Assembly: GCA_965247705.1 (NCBI GenBank)
Contig: CBDFHV010000060.1
Location: forward strand, 9,444 to 73,443
Origin: CBDFHV01 sp965247705
Lineage (GTDB): Bacteria; Pseudomonadota; Alphaproteobacteria; Rhodospirillales; CAMCUA01
Length of the DNA stretch: 64,000 nt
Direction: 5' to 3'
Each line of letters starts with the position of its first letter. Positions within the stretch are counted from its first letter, which is position 1. This document shows, piece after piece, positions 1-7,791 of the stretch. The notes beneath the pieces were generated by a model. The model was not told where the DNA came from, made no database searches, and was given only the letters and a program-made list of their open reading frames with translations. Made by a program: the position numbers and the translations under genes.

Positions 1-395
1 TGCAGAAGCATCGCCATCAGGAGTTCATCCGCTTCTTGAACAAGATCAACCGCGCGACGTCGAAGCACCTGGCTCTCCACCTGATCGTCGACAACTACGC
101 CGCCCACAAGACGCCGGAGGTCAAGCGCTGGCTGAAACGCCATCCCCGGTTCCACCTGCATTTCACGCCGACCTCGGCGTCGTGGCTCAACTTGGTCGAA
201 CGCTTCTTTGCCGAGATCACCCGAAAGCGCATCCGTCGCGGCGTGTTTCACTCCATCGTCGAATTGCAAATGGCCATCAACGACTACCTCGACCAGCACA
301 ACGCCGACCCCAAGCCTTTCGCCTGGACGGCTTCCGCCAGTTCCATCATCGATAAGGTCAACCGAGGGAAACAAGCGTTGGAATCGCTACACTAG
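1..395 (+). CDS. IS630-family transposase, C-terminal part (5' end outside window)
   Basis: Reading from base 3, about 130 codons remain of a DDE transposase that is 359 residues in the full copy at 54979-56058. Two catalytic positions are visible: the second Asp in LIVDNYAAHK and the Glu in WLNLVERFF. The translation is the same as the matching part of the second copy, so the two are recent duplicates. The stop codon lies in the centre of a 26-bp near-perfect palindrome at 381-406. Confidence 0.9.
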   Translation, partial: QKHRHQEFIRFLNKINRATSKHLALHLIVDNYAAHKTPEVKRWLKRHPRFHLHFTPTSASWLNLVERFFAEITRKRIRRGVFHSIVELQMAINDYLDQHNADPKPFAWTASASSIIDKVNRGKQALESLH

Positions 396-406
396 TGTTG
401 CGATTC
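381..406. terminator. Palindrome spanning the IS630 transposase stop codon
   Basis: GAATCGCTACAC and GTGTTGCGATTC face each other across the TAG stop, with one mismatch in 12 pairs. A transcript could fold into a strong hairpin here, acting as a stabiliser or terminator, but no T-tract follows. In the second copy the IS110 element begins exactly at the middle of this palindrome. Confidence 0.35.
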
Positions 407-488
407 TAACATTTGGTTCCTGAGCCCGGGGGTGAAGGTCGCAGTTTGCGTAGATTTAATGGGAACGAAATGTCTCGATCGGAACACT

Positions 489-811
489 AGTGGCCTGTTT
501 CATCCAAATTGCACCCCTACGATCGCTTATCCCGTTTCCTCGGCAGGAGGGAAGGCGCAGGCGATGCGCGCCCATCGGCAAGCCTTTCCGACGCCCCGAG
601 GGGACGGGAAAAGCGACTCAGAGGGCGGCGTTGCAAGGCTTCCGGACGGCGTCGTGCACCGCTTGTGGTGGGTTGGCACCACGGCTCACCGGGGGTCACG
701 GGGGTGTCCCCCGGATACACGGTGCGGGGGACGCCCCCGCAGCCCCCGCGCTCCTGGCCGGAAACCTCGCAACGCCGTCGTAGGGGTGCAATTTGGACGA
801 AACAGGCCACT
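489..811. mobile_element. MITE-like palindromic element, 323 bp
   Basis: The element is bounded by 32-bp terminal inverted repeats (489-520 and 780-811) that differ at one position; the outer edge reads AGTGGCCTGTTTC. Inside lies a second pair of inverted repeats, 626-645 and 758-777 (CGGCGTTGC core, about 18 of 20 matching), around GC-rich hairpins near 700-750. Reading frames through it look like noise, so I see no gene. Long matching termini, nested palindromes and lack of coding capacity fit a non-autonomous transposable element or a large structured repeat. No clear target duplication is visible because the IS630 tip overlaps its left edge. Confidence 0.6.
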
Positions 812-838
812 CGTGCTCCCGTGGGTTCATTTCGCACC

Positions 839-1161
839 CTACGCCAAACCCAGAAACACCATGACTGCCCGGTTCAGCCGCGTGATATCGGCGTCGTCGA
901 GGTGGCCGAGGCGGTGGCCGAGCCTCGATCTGGCAACCGTCGTCAGCTTGTCCGCCATCAGGCGGGGGGGGCGTTAAGACCGTTGCGCGGGCTCGGGGCG
1001 ACGGGTAGACGAAACAGGGGTGCCTCGGTTTCGTCGGTGGTCAAGGCGCAGACCGTCACCAAGCCGCTGGCGTCGAACCGGTCGTCCTGAACGATGACGG
1101 CAGGGCGTGGTTTTCCCGCAAAGTCGGCGCCGGAGACCGTCCACACGTCGCCGCGCTTCAC
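839..1161 (-). pseudogene. mazF: MazF/PemK-type toxin, frameshifted at a run of eight G
   Basis: The N-terminal frame starts MKRGDVWTVSGADFAGKPRP, the typical opening of MazF/PemK mRNA interferases, with the PRPAVIVQ motif. It stops after 67 residues at 958, just past a run of eight G (964-971, plus strand). One extra base in that run joins the frame to a classic MazF C-terminus (LMADKLTTVARSRLG...LNRAVMVFLGLA) ending at 839, giving the usual family length of about 106 residues. It overlaps the antitoxin stop by 4 bases (ATGA type). The toxin is therefore either inactivated by slippage or the run was misread. Family role: sequence-specific RNA cleavage, restrained by the antitoxin. Confidence 0.8.
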
Positions 1162-1394
1162 GGCTCTTTCAGTTCGGAGACGGCATCGATGAAAGCCTGG
1201 TCCTCCCGTTCCCGGGGGCTGCGGGCCACGGCGAGGGACTGGCGGTGGGCCTCGGCGCGGAACGCATCCGTGCGGGTGTCGGGCACCCAGATCTGCACCG
1301 GCCGCATCCCCCGCGCCCGCATGCGCTCGCGATAGTCGCGGACCTTGTCGCGCGAACCCCGCTTTTCCGAAGGCGTCCCGGTCATGGGCAACAC
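1158..1394 (-). CDS. MazE-like antitoxin (DUF3018 type)
   Basis: A 75-78 residue basic protein with the DUF3018 pattern (DKVRDYRERMRARGMRPVQIW followed by a short acidic tail), a family found as the antitoxin upstream of MazF toxins. The first ATG lies at 1394, with another in frame three codons later. Its stop overlaps the toxin start by four bases, so the pair is translationally coupled. A perfect 14-bp palindrome about 10 bases upstream (1405-1418) is a likely autoregulatory operator. The antitoxin is intact although the toxin is not. Confidence 0.8.
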   Translation of the reverse strand: MLPMTGTPSEKRGSRDKVRDYRERMRARGMRPVQIWVPDTRTDAFRAEAHRQSLAVARSPREREDQAFIDAVSELKEP

Positions 1395-1404
1395 TCCGAT
1401 CCTT

Positions 1405-1418
1405 GGTTACATGTAACC
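1405..1418. promoter_or_regulatory. Palindromic operator of the mazEF pair
   Basis: GGTTACATGTAACC is a perfect 14-bp palindrome just upstream of the antitoxin start. The flanks extend the dyad imperfectly (CTT on the left, GAAG on the right). Antitoxins of this type commonly repress their own promoter through such sites; the assignment rests on position and symmetry. Confidence 0.55.
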
Positions 1419-1495
1419 GAAGACTGGCCGCCGATAAAGGTCAAGGAGAAGCGGCTTTTCGCCGTCGCGAACATCCAACGACTTGCCGATGGGGC

Positions 1496-1520
1496 GGGGG
1501 CGGGTCCCAGACCCGCCCCC
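1496..1520. repeat. GC-rich palindrome after dctP (REP-like)
   Basis: An 11-bp perfect stem (GGGGGCGGGTC / GACCCGCCCCC) with a 3-base loop lies just beyond the dctP stop. No T-tract follows on either strand, so it is not a standard intrinsic terminator, though it could stabilise the dctP message. It resembles the GGGCGGGTYT-AGACC units at 31335-31400, 47142-47172 and 54832-54850, which suggests a dispersed palindromic repeat family. Confidence 0.5.
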
Positions 1521-1553
1521 TTGATTGGTTCCGTTGACTGGAGTCGGCGCCGG

Positions 1554-2564
1554 CTATTTCACCGCCGCCGCTTCCGCGCGCAGCACCTTGAGCAGGTTCT
1601 GGGCCTTCAGGTTCTTGGCGAATTCGTCGTGCAGGCTGGCGGTCTTGGCGACGAAGGGGCCGGTATCCACTTCGTTCACCTTGATGCCCGCCGCCACCAC
1701 CTTGCGCATGAAGACCTTGTTTGCCTCCTCGTCGTACAGGCGGCCCACTTCGGTGGCCTTGGCGCCGGCCCGCATGACCATGGCGCGCAGGTCCTCGGGC
1801 AGCTTCTGGTAGGCCTTCTCGCTGATCATGGTGACGCCGGTGGCGACCATGTGCTGGGTCAGGGAGTAGTACTTGATCCCCTCGTAATGCTTCATGTTCC
1901 ACAGGAACATGGGCGAGTTCTCGGCCCCGTCGATGGCATTGGTCATCAGGCCGGTGTAGACCTCGGCGAAGGGCATGGCGGTCGGCACCGCGCCCAGGGC
2001 CTTCCAGCTTTTCACCTGGGTTTCGGAGGTCATGGTGCGGATCTTCAGGCCTTCCAGGTCGGCGGGCGTTTTTACCGGACGAACGCTGGTGTAGACGCTG
2101 CGGGTACCGGCCGTGGTCATGCCCAGCGCCCGGAAGTCGCCGGTTGCCCGGACCACCCCGGAGAGGGCGTTGAAGAACTTGCCGCCGTCCATGGTAATCC
2201 GTTCCCGGTGCTTGGCATTCTGGATGATGTAGGGCACCCCCAGAAGGCCGAGCTGCGGAATGTGGCCGCCGATGTTGCCGACCGACGAGCCGGCGCAGTC
2301 GACCGTACCGATCTTCATGTTCTCCAGCAGTTGCGCCTCGTCGCCGAGCTGGGCGCCGCCGATGACCTTGACCTCGATTCGGCCGTCGGACAGGGGCTCC
2401 ACCAGGGTCTTGAAGGTCTGCCAGATAATCTCGTAGAAGTTGGTCTTCGGCCCGTCATGGGCACAGCGCAGGGTGATGTCGGCGGCCGAGGCCGGGGCGG
2501 CGGCAAAACCGAATAGGGCGGCCGCCGCAACGCTGCCGGACACCCACGCGAATGGCTTGATCAT
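1554..2564 (-). CDS. dctP: TRAP transporter substrate-binding protein (DctP family)
   Basis: A 336-residue periplasmic binding protein. It opens with MIKPFAWVSGSVAAAALFGF and a signal peptide cleaved near APASA-AD. The mature start (DITLRCAHD), the LSDGRIEVKV segment and the VDCAGSSVGNIGG loop are characteristic of DctP proteins, which bind carboxylates and pass them to the membrane subunits. I chose the ATG at 2564 because it gives a signal peptide and has AGGGAG 8 bases upstream; the frame stays open further up but without typical sequence. It is transcribed away from dctQM, with a 249-base divergent region between them. The substrate cannot be told from sequence; an organic acid or amino-acid derivative is likely given the neighbours. 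Confidence 0.9.
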   Translation of the reverse strand: MIKPFAWVSGSVAAAALFGFAAAPASAADITLRCAHDGPKTNFYEIIWQTFKTLVEPLSDGRIEVKVIGGAQLGDEAQLLENMKIGTVDCAGSSVGNIGGHIPQLGLLGVPYIIQNAKHRERITMDGGKFFNALSGVVRATGDFRALGMTTAGTRSVYTSVRPVKTPADLEGLKIRTMTSETQVKSWKALGAVPTAMPFAEVYTGLMTNAIDGAENSPMFLWNMKHYEGIKYYSLTQHMVATGVTMISEKAYQKLPEDLRAMVMRAGAKATEVGRLYDEEANKVFMRKVVAAGIKVNEVDTGPFVAKTASLHDEFAKNLKAQNLLKVLRAEAAAVK

Positions 2565-2684
2565 GAACTTTACTCCCTGGTTAGGTTGATCCGCGCGGCC
2601 TCCCCGATCCGCGGGCATCACGCGCCCCGGCAAGCCGCCCTTGCCCGCCGGATTGTGGTTGATCGGGGCGGACATGGCAACACT

Positions 2685-2725
2685 CCGGAATTGGGAACCA
2701 CAAATCCAACATCGCGCAATTCCGG
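2685..2725. promoter_or_regulatory. Spaced inverted repeat in the dctP/dctQ divergent region
   Basis: CCGGAATTG (2685-2693) and CAATTCCGG (2717-2725) form a 9-bp inverted repeat with 23 bases between, in the 249-bp gap between dctP and dctQ. It is well placed for a regulator controlling both sides. No regulator gene lies next to the transporter in this window. Confidence 0.4.
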
Positions 2726-2813
2726 GTCCCGCCCCGTCGGCGCTTGACGGGACGGGGGCGAGTCTGTGTACTCCCGCCGGCCACGGTGGGGCCAATAGGG
2801 CCGGGGAGGGGGA

Positions 2814-3311
2814 ATGGAAGGGCGAACGAATTGGGTCCCGCTAAGGCGGGTCAACGATATCGTCTACCGGACCTTCGAGGTCGTCTGCGCCGTCCTTCTG
2901 ACGGTCATGGTGGTGACCATATTCGTGCAGGTGCTGGCGCGATTCGTGCTCTCCTCGGCCCCGTGGTCCGAGGAGATCGCGGTCTACTGCTTTATCTGGG
3001 TGGTGCTCCTGGGAACCAGCCTGGGCGTGCGCGACCATAGCCACCTGGTGGCCGACGTGTTGCCGGAGAGCCTGCCCCCCATGCTCGACAAGGGACTGAC
3101 CGCCCTCAGCCACGCCCTGGTCATGGTCGCCGCCATCGTGTTCCTGTGGTACGGGGCCGACTATGCCCGCCTGGGGCTCACCCGGCTGTCGTTCTCCATG
3201 GGCTTTCCCATGTTCTACCTGTACATCGCCTTGCCCATCGCCGGGGGGGCCATGTTCCTGTTCCTCATCGAGCGGTTCCAGGTCTTGTTTTTCGGCCGGC
3301 CGGCCCGATGA
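2814..3311 (+). CDS. dctQ: TRAP transporter small permease (DctQ family)
   Basis: A 165-residue inner-membrane protein with four hydrophobic segments at about 21-45, 54-72, 98-116 and 133-153, the DctQ topology. The conserved ARF...PWSEEIAVYCFIWVV stretch after the first helix is diagnostic. A strong GGGGAGGGGGA ribosome-binding site precedes the ATG. The stop overlaps the dctM start (ATGA at 3308-3311), so the two are coupled. It joins the large permease to make the sodium- or proton-driven channel fed by the divergent DctP protein. Confidence 0.92.
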   Translation: MEGRTNWVPLRRVNDIVYRTFEVVCAVLLTVMVVTIFVQVLARFVLSSAPWSEEIAVYCFIWVVLLGTSLGVRDHSHLVADVLPESLPPMLDKGLTALSHALVMVAAIVFLWYGADYARLGLTRLSFSMGFPMFYLYIALPIAGGAMFLFLIERFQVLFFGRPAR

Positions 3312-4594
3312 TCATAATCCTGTTCGTTTCGTTCTTTGGATTGATCCTGCTGCGGGTACCGGTGGGGTTCGCCCTGATCCTGTCATCGCTGCTGGTGATC
3401 GTGCTCGAAGGCCTGCCGCCCAACCTGATCGCGCTGCGCATCTTCGAAGGTCTGACACCCTTCCCCATCCTGGCGATCCCGCTTTTTTACTCCCTGGGCC
3501 TGCTGTGCAATTCAAGCGGCTTTACGGAGCGGATCATGTTGCTCGCCCGGGCCCTGGTGGGGCGGGTGCGGGCGGGCCTGGCCATGGTTAATATCGTCGC
3601 CAGCATGCTGTTCGCCGGCATCTCGGGCTCCAGCACCGCCGACACCGCGGGCATCGGCTCGGTGATCATGCCCCAGATGCTGAAGGCCGGTTACAGCCCT
3701 GCCTTCACGGTGGCGCTGACCGCCTGCTCGTCCACCATGGGCAACATCATCCCGCCCAGCATCCTGATGGTGATCTATGGGGCCTTCGGCAACGTCTCCA
3801 TCGGCATGCTGTTCCTGGGTGGCTTCATCCCCGGGCTGCTGCTGGGCTTTGGCCAGATGGCGCTGGTCTACTACCTGGCGCGGCGCCTGGATTTCGGCCT
3901 CGAGGACATGGGCGCGGAAAAGCCCCGGTTTTGGAACGCCCTCGGCAAAGGCGCGCTGCCCATGGGCGTGCCGGTGGTGATCATCGGCGGCATCGTCTTC
4001 GGCATCGTCACGCCTACGGAATCGGCCGCCATCGCGATCTTCTACGTGCTGGTGCTGAGCACCTTCGTTTACCGGGAAATGACCTTCGGCTCCTTCATCA
4101 GGCTGCTGCGCGAAGGCGGCCGGTTCGTCGCCCTGCCCCTGATCATGACGGCGGCGGCGGCGGTGTTCGCCTGGCTGCTGGCCTACTTCGAGTTTCCCCA
4201 GACCATGGTCGGCCTGATGGAGGAGTTCGGCGCGACTCGCTACGGCGTGCTGCTGGCGGTGGTGGTGGTGTTCCTGATCCTGGGCACGTTCCTCGATACG
4301 GTGCCGGCGATCATCATGTTCCTGCCCATCGTCCAAGCATTGGGCGACTCGGTGGGCATCCATCCCGTGCAGATGGGCGTAATCGTGGTGCTGACCGGCG
4401 CCCTCGGCCTGGTCACCCCGCCCTACGGGGTCTGCCTGCTGGTCGCCTCCAAGATCATCGGCATTCACCCCCGTCAGGCCATCGGCATGACCCTGCTGGT
4501 GGGCGGGGTGAGCCTGGTCGTGATTATGATGGCGGTTCTCATCCCGGACATCACCCTGTTGCTGCCGCGGGCGGTCATGCCCCGGTTTTTCTGA
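3308..4594 (+). CDS. dctM: TRAP transporter large permease (DctM family)
   Basis: A 428-residue, strongly hydrophobic protein of normal DctM length with about a dozen membrane segments. Family landmarks include SGSSTADTAGIGSVIMPQM, the STMGNIIPPSI re-entrant loop, the GIVTPTESAA motif and the late LVTPPYGV loop. It starts inside the dctQ stop codon (ATGA overlap). This is the transport channel of the TRAP system. It ends one base from the convergent tautomerase stop. Confidence 0.93.
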   Translation: MIIILFVSFFGLILLRVPVGFALILSSLLVIVLEGLPPNLIALRIFEGLTPFPILAIPLFYSLGLLCNSSGFTERIMLLARALVGRVRAGLAMVNIVASMLFAGISGSSTADTAGIGSVIMPQMLKAGYSPAFTVALTACSSTMGNIIPPSILMVIYGAFGNVSIGMLFLGGFIPGLLLGFGQMALVYYLARRLDFGLEDMGAEKPRFWNALGKGALPMGVPVVIIGGIVFGIVTPTESAAIAIFYVLVLSTFVYREMTFGSFIRLLREGGRFVALPLIMTAAAAVFAWLLAYFEFPQTMVGLMEEFGATRYGVLLAVVVVFLILGTFLDTVPAIIMFLPIVQALGDSVGIHPVQMGVIVVLTGALGLVTPPYGVCLLVASKIIGIHPRQAIGMTLLVGGVSLVVIMMAVLIPDITLLLPRAVMPRFF

Positions 4595-4595
4595 G

Positions 4596-4790
4596 CTACC
4601 CCGCCGGGCGATCGCTGGCCAGGATCCCGGCGGTGGCCCAGTTCTGCCGCGGCGTATCGACGATCACCACCTGGACGTCCTCCGGGGATGCGTCGATGGT
4701 GTCGCAGACCCCTTGGGTCACGACGCGGACCAGGGCGCGCTTTTGTTCGACGGTGCGCCCGTCCAGGGCGTAGATTTGGACGATGGGCAT
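4596..4790 (-). CDS. 4-oxalocrotonate tautomerase-family enzyme
   Basis: A 64-residue protein beginning MPIVQIYALDGRT, so removal of Met exposes the catalytic N-terminal proline. Arg12 matches the 4-OT substrate-binding Arg11. The length suits a 4-OT monomer (about 62), which assembles as a hexamer and tautomerises enol/keto acids. The ATG at 4790 is chosen because AGGAGG sits 7 bases upstream and because the proline must be second. It is convergent with dctM and lies just before the PhyH operon on the other strand. Its acid substrate may come from that pathway; this is inference. Confidence 0.85.
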   Translation of the reverse strand: MPIVQIYALDGRTVEQKRALVRVVTQGVCDTIDASPEDVQVVIVDTPRQNWATAGILASDRPAG

Positions 4791-4862
4791 GAATAAACCT
4801 CCTGTCGCCGGCAATGGTTACGAACGTTGCGGAACGACGGATAGCACGGGGGATCGGCGACC

Positions 4863-5708
4863 ATGAAGACTAGCTTGCCGCGGGCGATCACGGCGTCAGA
4901 GATCGCCGCCTACGACCGGGACGGGGTGGTCTGCTTGCGGGGCCTGTTCGACCGCGGCTGGATCGCGCGGCTGGAGGCTGCCGTGGACCGGCTGCGCGAC
5001 GCGCCGGGCCCCCTGGGCGAGACCTACAGCGCCGACGGCGCCAACCGGCTGTTCTACGGCGACCGGTTCATGTGGACTTTCGATCCCGACTTCGCGGCCC
5101 TGGCCCTGGAATCGCCGGCCGGCGCCATTATCGGCGGCCTGATGCAATCGCGGCAGGTGCGCCTTTATTGCGACCACCTCCTGGTCAAGGAGCCGGGCGC
5201 GACCATGCCGACGCCGTGGCATCACGACCAGCAAGCCTGGCCCCTGGAAGGCTCGCAGATCTGCTCCCTGTGGTTGTCCCTCGACACGGTGACCCGCGAT
5301 TCGGGCGCGGTCGAATACATCGCCGGCTCCCACCGCTGGGGACGCCGCTTCCGGGCCGAGCCCATGGGCCGGCCGGCGGACAACTTCGGCCAGGAGGACG
5401 GCGACGAGGAGGAGTTCGAACCCTGCCCTGACTTCGGCAAGGAGCGGGACAAGCACCGCTTCCTGTGCTGGGACATGGCGCCGGGCGACTGCGTCGTCTT
5501 CCACGCCTTGACCGTCCACGCCGCCGGCGGCAACGCCACCGCGGGCCGACGCCGGCGCGGCATCGCCTGCCGCTGGGTGGGCGACGATGTGGTATGGACC
5601 CCGCGCCGTGGCAAGACCGCCACCCTCATCCGGGAGCCGGGCCTGAGGGCCGGCGACACCCTGGACAAGAGCGACCTGTTCCCCGTCGCCTGGTCGCGGG
5701 CGGCCTGA
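4863..5708 (+). CDS. Phytanoyl-CoA dioxygenase (PhyH)-family Fe(II)/2-oxoglutarate oxygenase
   Basis: A 281-residue non-haem iron oxygenase. The facial triad is visible: H120 and D122 in TPWHHDQQAW and the distal H219 in VVFHALTVHAAGGN; a cluster of arginines after it (around 229-232) provides the 2-oxoglutarate-binding residue. The YIAGSHRWG segment is also typical. PhyH-type enzymes hydroxylate acyl-CoAs, amino acids or small metabolites; sequence alone does not choose. It is the first gene of a plus-strand run, 20 bases before the acyl-CoA dehydrogenase, so an early hydroxylation of the pathway substrate is plausible. Confidence 0.85.
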   Translation: MKTSLPRAITASEIAAYDRDGVVCLRGLFDRGWIARLEAAVDRLRDAPGPLGETYSADGANRLFYGDRFMWTFDPDFAALALESPAGAIIGGLMQSRQVRLYCDHLLVKEPGATMPTPWHHDQQAWPLEGSQICSLWLSLDTVTRDSGAVEYIAGSHRWGRRFRAEPMGRPADNFGQEDGDEEEFEPCPDFGKERDKHRFLCWDMAPGDCVVFHALTVHAAGGNATAGRRRRGIACRWVGDDVVWTPRRGKTATLIREPGLRAGDTLDKSDLFPVAWSRAA

Positions 5709-5728
5709 AAGCCGAAAGTGCCCCGATC

Positions 5729-6907
5729 ATGATCGACTTCCAGATCCCCGAGGAAACCCGCTTGCTGGTGGAGACCGTCCGCCGGTTCATGGAGGCCGAA
5801 GTCCAGCCCCTGGAAGAGGAGATGGAGGCCAACGAGCGGGTGGCCCCGGAGATCATCGCGGCACTGAAGGCCAAGGCCATCGAACTCGGCCTCTTCGCCA
5901 TGAACATGCCCGAGGATGTGGGCGGCGGGGGCCTGAGCACCGTCGACATGTGCCTGGTGGAAGAGCAGCTCGGCAAGTCCTCGGAAGCCCTGATCCGCAA
6001 GATATTCGGCCAGGTCTACGAGATGCTGACGGCCTGCGCGGGACAGCAGCGGGACGACTACCTGTTCCCGTCCATCCGCGGCGAGCGCCTCTGCGCGCTG
6101 GGCATTACAGAGCCGGAAGCGGGCTCCGACGCGGCCAGCATCCGCACGACGGCAGTCAAGGACGGGGAGTCCTACATCCTCAATGGCCGCAAGCATTTCA
6201 TCAGCGACGGCGACATCGCCGACTTCGCCGTCGTCATGGCGGTCACCGACCCGGAGAAGCGGGCCCGCGGCGGCATTACCTTGTTTCTGGTCGACCGGGA
6301 CACGCCCGGCTACAGCGTCGGCCGGGTTCAGCCGATGATGGGACACCTGGGCTGCAACCACGCCGAACTGGTGTTCGAAGACTGCCGGGTGGGCGCCGAC
6401 AAAATCCTCGGCGGACTGGGCGATGGCTTCAAGCTGATCATGAGCACCATATCCCGCATTCGCCTCGGTCACATCGGCGCCCGGTCCGTGGGCATGGCCA
6501 GCCGGGTGCTGGAGATGGCGCGCATCCACGCCCGCGACCGTAAACAGTTCGGCCAGCCCATCGGCGAGTTCCAGATGGTGCAGAAGATGCTGGCCGACAT
6601 GGCCACCGACATCTTCGCCGCCCGCATGATGATCCTCAATACGGCCTGGGAAGTGGACCAGGGCTTCGATCCCCGGGACAAGCTGTCCATGGTCAAGGTC
6701 TACGCCGCCGAAATGATGAACCGGGTGGCCGACCAGGGCATCCAGATCTTCGGCGGCATGGGCTATTGCAAGGAGATGCCCCTGGAGCGCATCTACCGGG
6801 ACAGCCGCATCCTGCGCATTTACGACGGCACCTCGGAAATCCACCGCATGCTCATCGCCCGCCAGGTGCTAAAGAATGGACTTTCCTTGGAGGGGGACCA
6901 CCTATGA
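5729..6907 (+). CDS. Acyl-CoA dehydrogenase family protein
   Basis: A 392-residue flavoprotein with the standard layout: helical N-domain, ALGITEPEAGSDAAS flavin-binding beta region, NGRKHFISDGDIAD, the RKQFGQPI segment, and the C-terminal QIFGGMGYCKEMPLERIYRD. The position that holds the catalytic Glu in medium-chain enzymes (YEGT) is Asp here (D366 in RIYDGTSEIHR), a variant seen in many bacterial paralogues. The ATG at 5729 gives the normal MIDF start. Its stop overlaps the next start (ATGA, 6904-6907). Role: alpha,beta-oxidation of an acyl-CoA to the enoyl-CoA in the cytoplasm, feeding the hydratases downstream. Confidence 0.92.
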   Translation: MIDFQIPEETRLLVETVRRFMEAEVQPLEEEMEANERVAPEIIAALKAKAIELGLFAMNMPEDVGGGGLSTVDMCLVEEQLGKSSEALIRKIFGQVYEMLTACAGQQRDDYLFPSIRGERLCALGITEPEAGSDAASIRTTAVKDGESYILNGRKHFISDGDIADFAVVMAVTDPEKRARGGITLFLVDRDTPGYSVGRVQPMMGHLGCNHAELVFEDCRVGADKILGGLGDGFKLIMSTISRIRLGHIGARSVGMASRVLEMARIHARDRKQFGQPIGEFQMVQKMLADMATDIFAARMMILNTAWEVDQGFDPRDKLSMVKVYAAEMMNRVADQGIQIFGGMGYCKEMPLERIYRDSRILRIYDGTSEIHRMLIARQVLKNGLSLEGDHL

Positions 6908-7338
6908 CCGACGACGCCGAGAGCTATACCTTCCCGCCCTACGAGCGCACCCGGCCCGATGTGGGCCAGAGCGCCGAGTTCCGCAAAACCATGACGGTCG
7001 CCGAACAGGCCATGTTCACGGGCATCAGCGGCAACATGCATCCCCTCTATGTCAACGAGGTGCACGCCGCCGCCACGTCGGCCGGCGGCCGCCTCGCCTT
7101 CGAGCTGGCGGTGGCGTCGCTGGCGACCACGGCGCTGTTGGAAATCTCGGGTGCCTTCTACCGCATGGGTGGGGTCGCCCTTTCCTTCCCCGCCATGGCC
7201 CGCATCGGCGATACGGTGGCGGCCCACGCGGAGGTGGAATCGGTGGACGGCAAGACGGTGCGCTGCCGCGTTACCTGCACGGTCGACGACGGGCCGGTGG
7301 TGGCCGAGGGCCACGCCGATTTGGTCGAAGTCGGCTGA
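6904..7338 (+). CDS. MaoC/hot-dog fold protein lacking the usual catalytic pair
   Basis: A 144-residue single hot-dog domain, related to MaoC and R-hydratases. The hydratase signature normally reads S-G-D-x-N-P-x-H; here it is SGNMHPLYVN, so both the Asp and the His are replaced (Asn and Tyr). It may be a non-catalytic partner of the next protein, a thioesterase-like enzyme, or have another chemistry. It is coupled to the acyl-CoA dehydrogenase by a 4-base overlap and lies 15 bases before the second MaoC gene, so a two-subunit hydratase is a reasonable guess. Confidence 0.8.
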   Translation: MTDDAESYTFPPYERTRPDVGQSAEFRKTMTVAEQAMFTGISGNMHPLYVNEVHAAATSAGGRLAFELAVASLATTALLEISGAFYRMGGVALSFPAMARIGDTVAAHAEVESVDGKTVRCRVTCTVDDGPVVAEGHADLVEVG

Positions 7339-7353
7339 GGGGAGCACCACGCC

Positions 7354-7791
7354 ATGCACGAGGCCAAACCCCTGGACGCGATCAACGTCGGCGACCGGGC
7401 CACCATCACCAAGACCATCACCGAGGCCGATGGTGCCATGTACATCGCCTCCACCGGCGATTTCGGCCCCATACACGTGGATCAGGGATTCGCCGCCGGC
7501 ACCCGCTTCGGCCAGCGCATCGCGCCGGGGATCATGGTTGCGGGCATCTGTACCTCCATCCTCGCCAGCCATATTTCGGGAATCATGGGCGTCTCGATCG
7601 AGGACACCTTCTGGTTCACCGGCCCGGTGCTCTACGGCGACACCATCACCTTCGATGTGTGGATTGCCGAAAAGCACAGCGAGGACCGCACCGTGATCTG
7701 GAAAGCCAGCGCCCGCAACCAGGACGGCCGAGAGGTGCTGAAGGCCCGCGCTATCCTGAAGTGGCCACGGCCCCGCCCTACCGCCGCGTGA
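7354..7791 (+). CDS. MaoC-family dehydratase
   Basis: A 145-residue hot-dog protein with the hydratase core TGDFGPIHVDQGFAAG, retaining the catalytic Asp and His, and the following FGQRIAPGIM turn. GGGGAG precedes the ATG. MaoC-type enzymes add water to trans-2-enoyl-CoA, usually giving the R-3-hydroxy product. Its stop overlaps the next start as GTGA. Placed after a dehydrogenase and a catalytically degenerate paralogue, it is the best candidate for the hydration step, possibly as a heterodimer with its neighbour. Confidence 0.87.
   Translation: MHEAKPLDAINVGDRATITKTITEADGAMYIASTGDFGPIHVDQGFAAGTRFGQRIAPGIMVAGICTSILASHISGIMGVSIEDTFWFTGPVLYGDTITFDVWIAEKHSEDRTVIWKASARNQDGREVLKARAILKWPRPRPTAA

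Larger units (their letters stand above)
1..490 (+). mobile_element. IS630-family element, right-hand part (left part outside window)
   Basis: This is the 3' part of an IS630 element. Bases 1-395 match 55664-56058 of the second copy. Unlike that copy it keeps its right end: the last 33 bases (458-490) are an imperfect inverted match to the left end at 54919-54952, both outer edges reading CTAGTGTTCCG. Joining the left end of the second copy to the right end here predicts an intact element of about 1.23 kb. IS630 elements insert at TA, and the CTAG at the tip fits that. The tip directly abuts the MITE-like element that starts at 489. Confidence 0.85.

Noticed and set aside
1496..1520. Intrinsic terminator after dctP
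   Set aside because: The hairpin is perfect but there is no T-tract on the transcript side; annotated as a repeat instead.
1107..2516. A 469-codon plus-strand open frame
   Set aside because: It runs antisense to dctP and has the repetitive composition of a shadow frame.
2565..2795. Upstream extension of dctP by 77 codons
   Set aside because: It would bury the signal peptide and ribosome-binding site; the ATG at 2564 is better.
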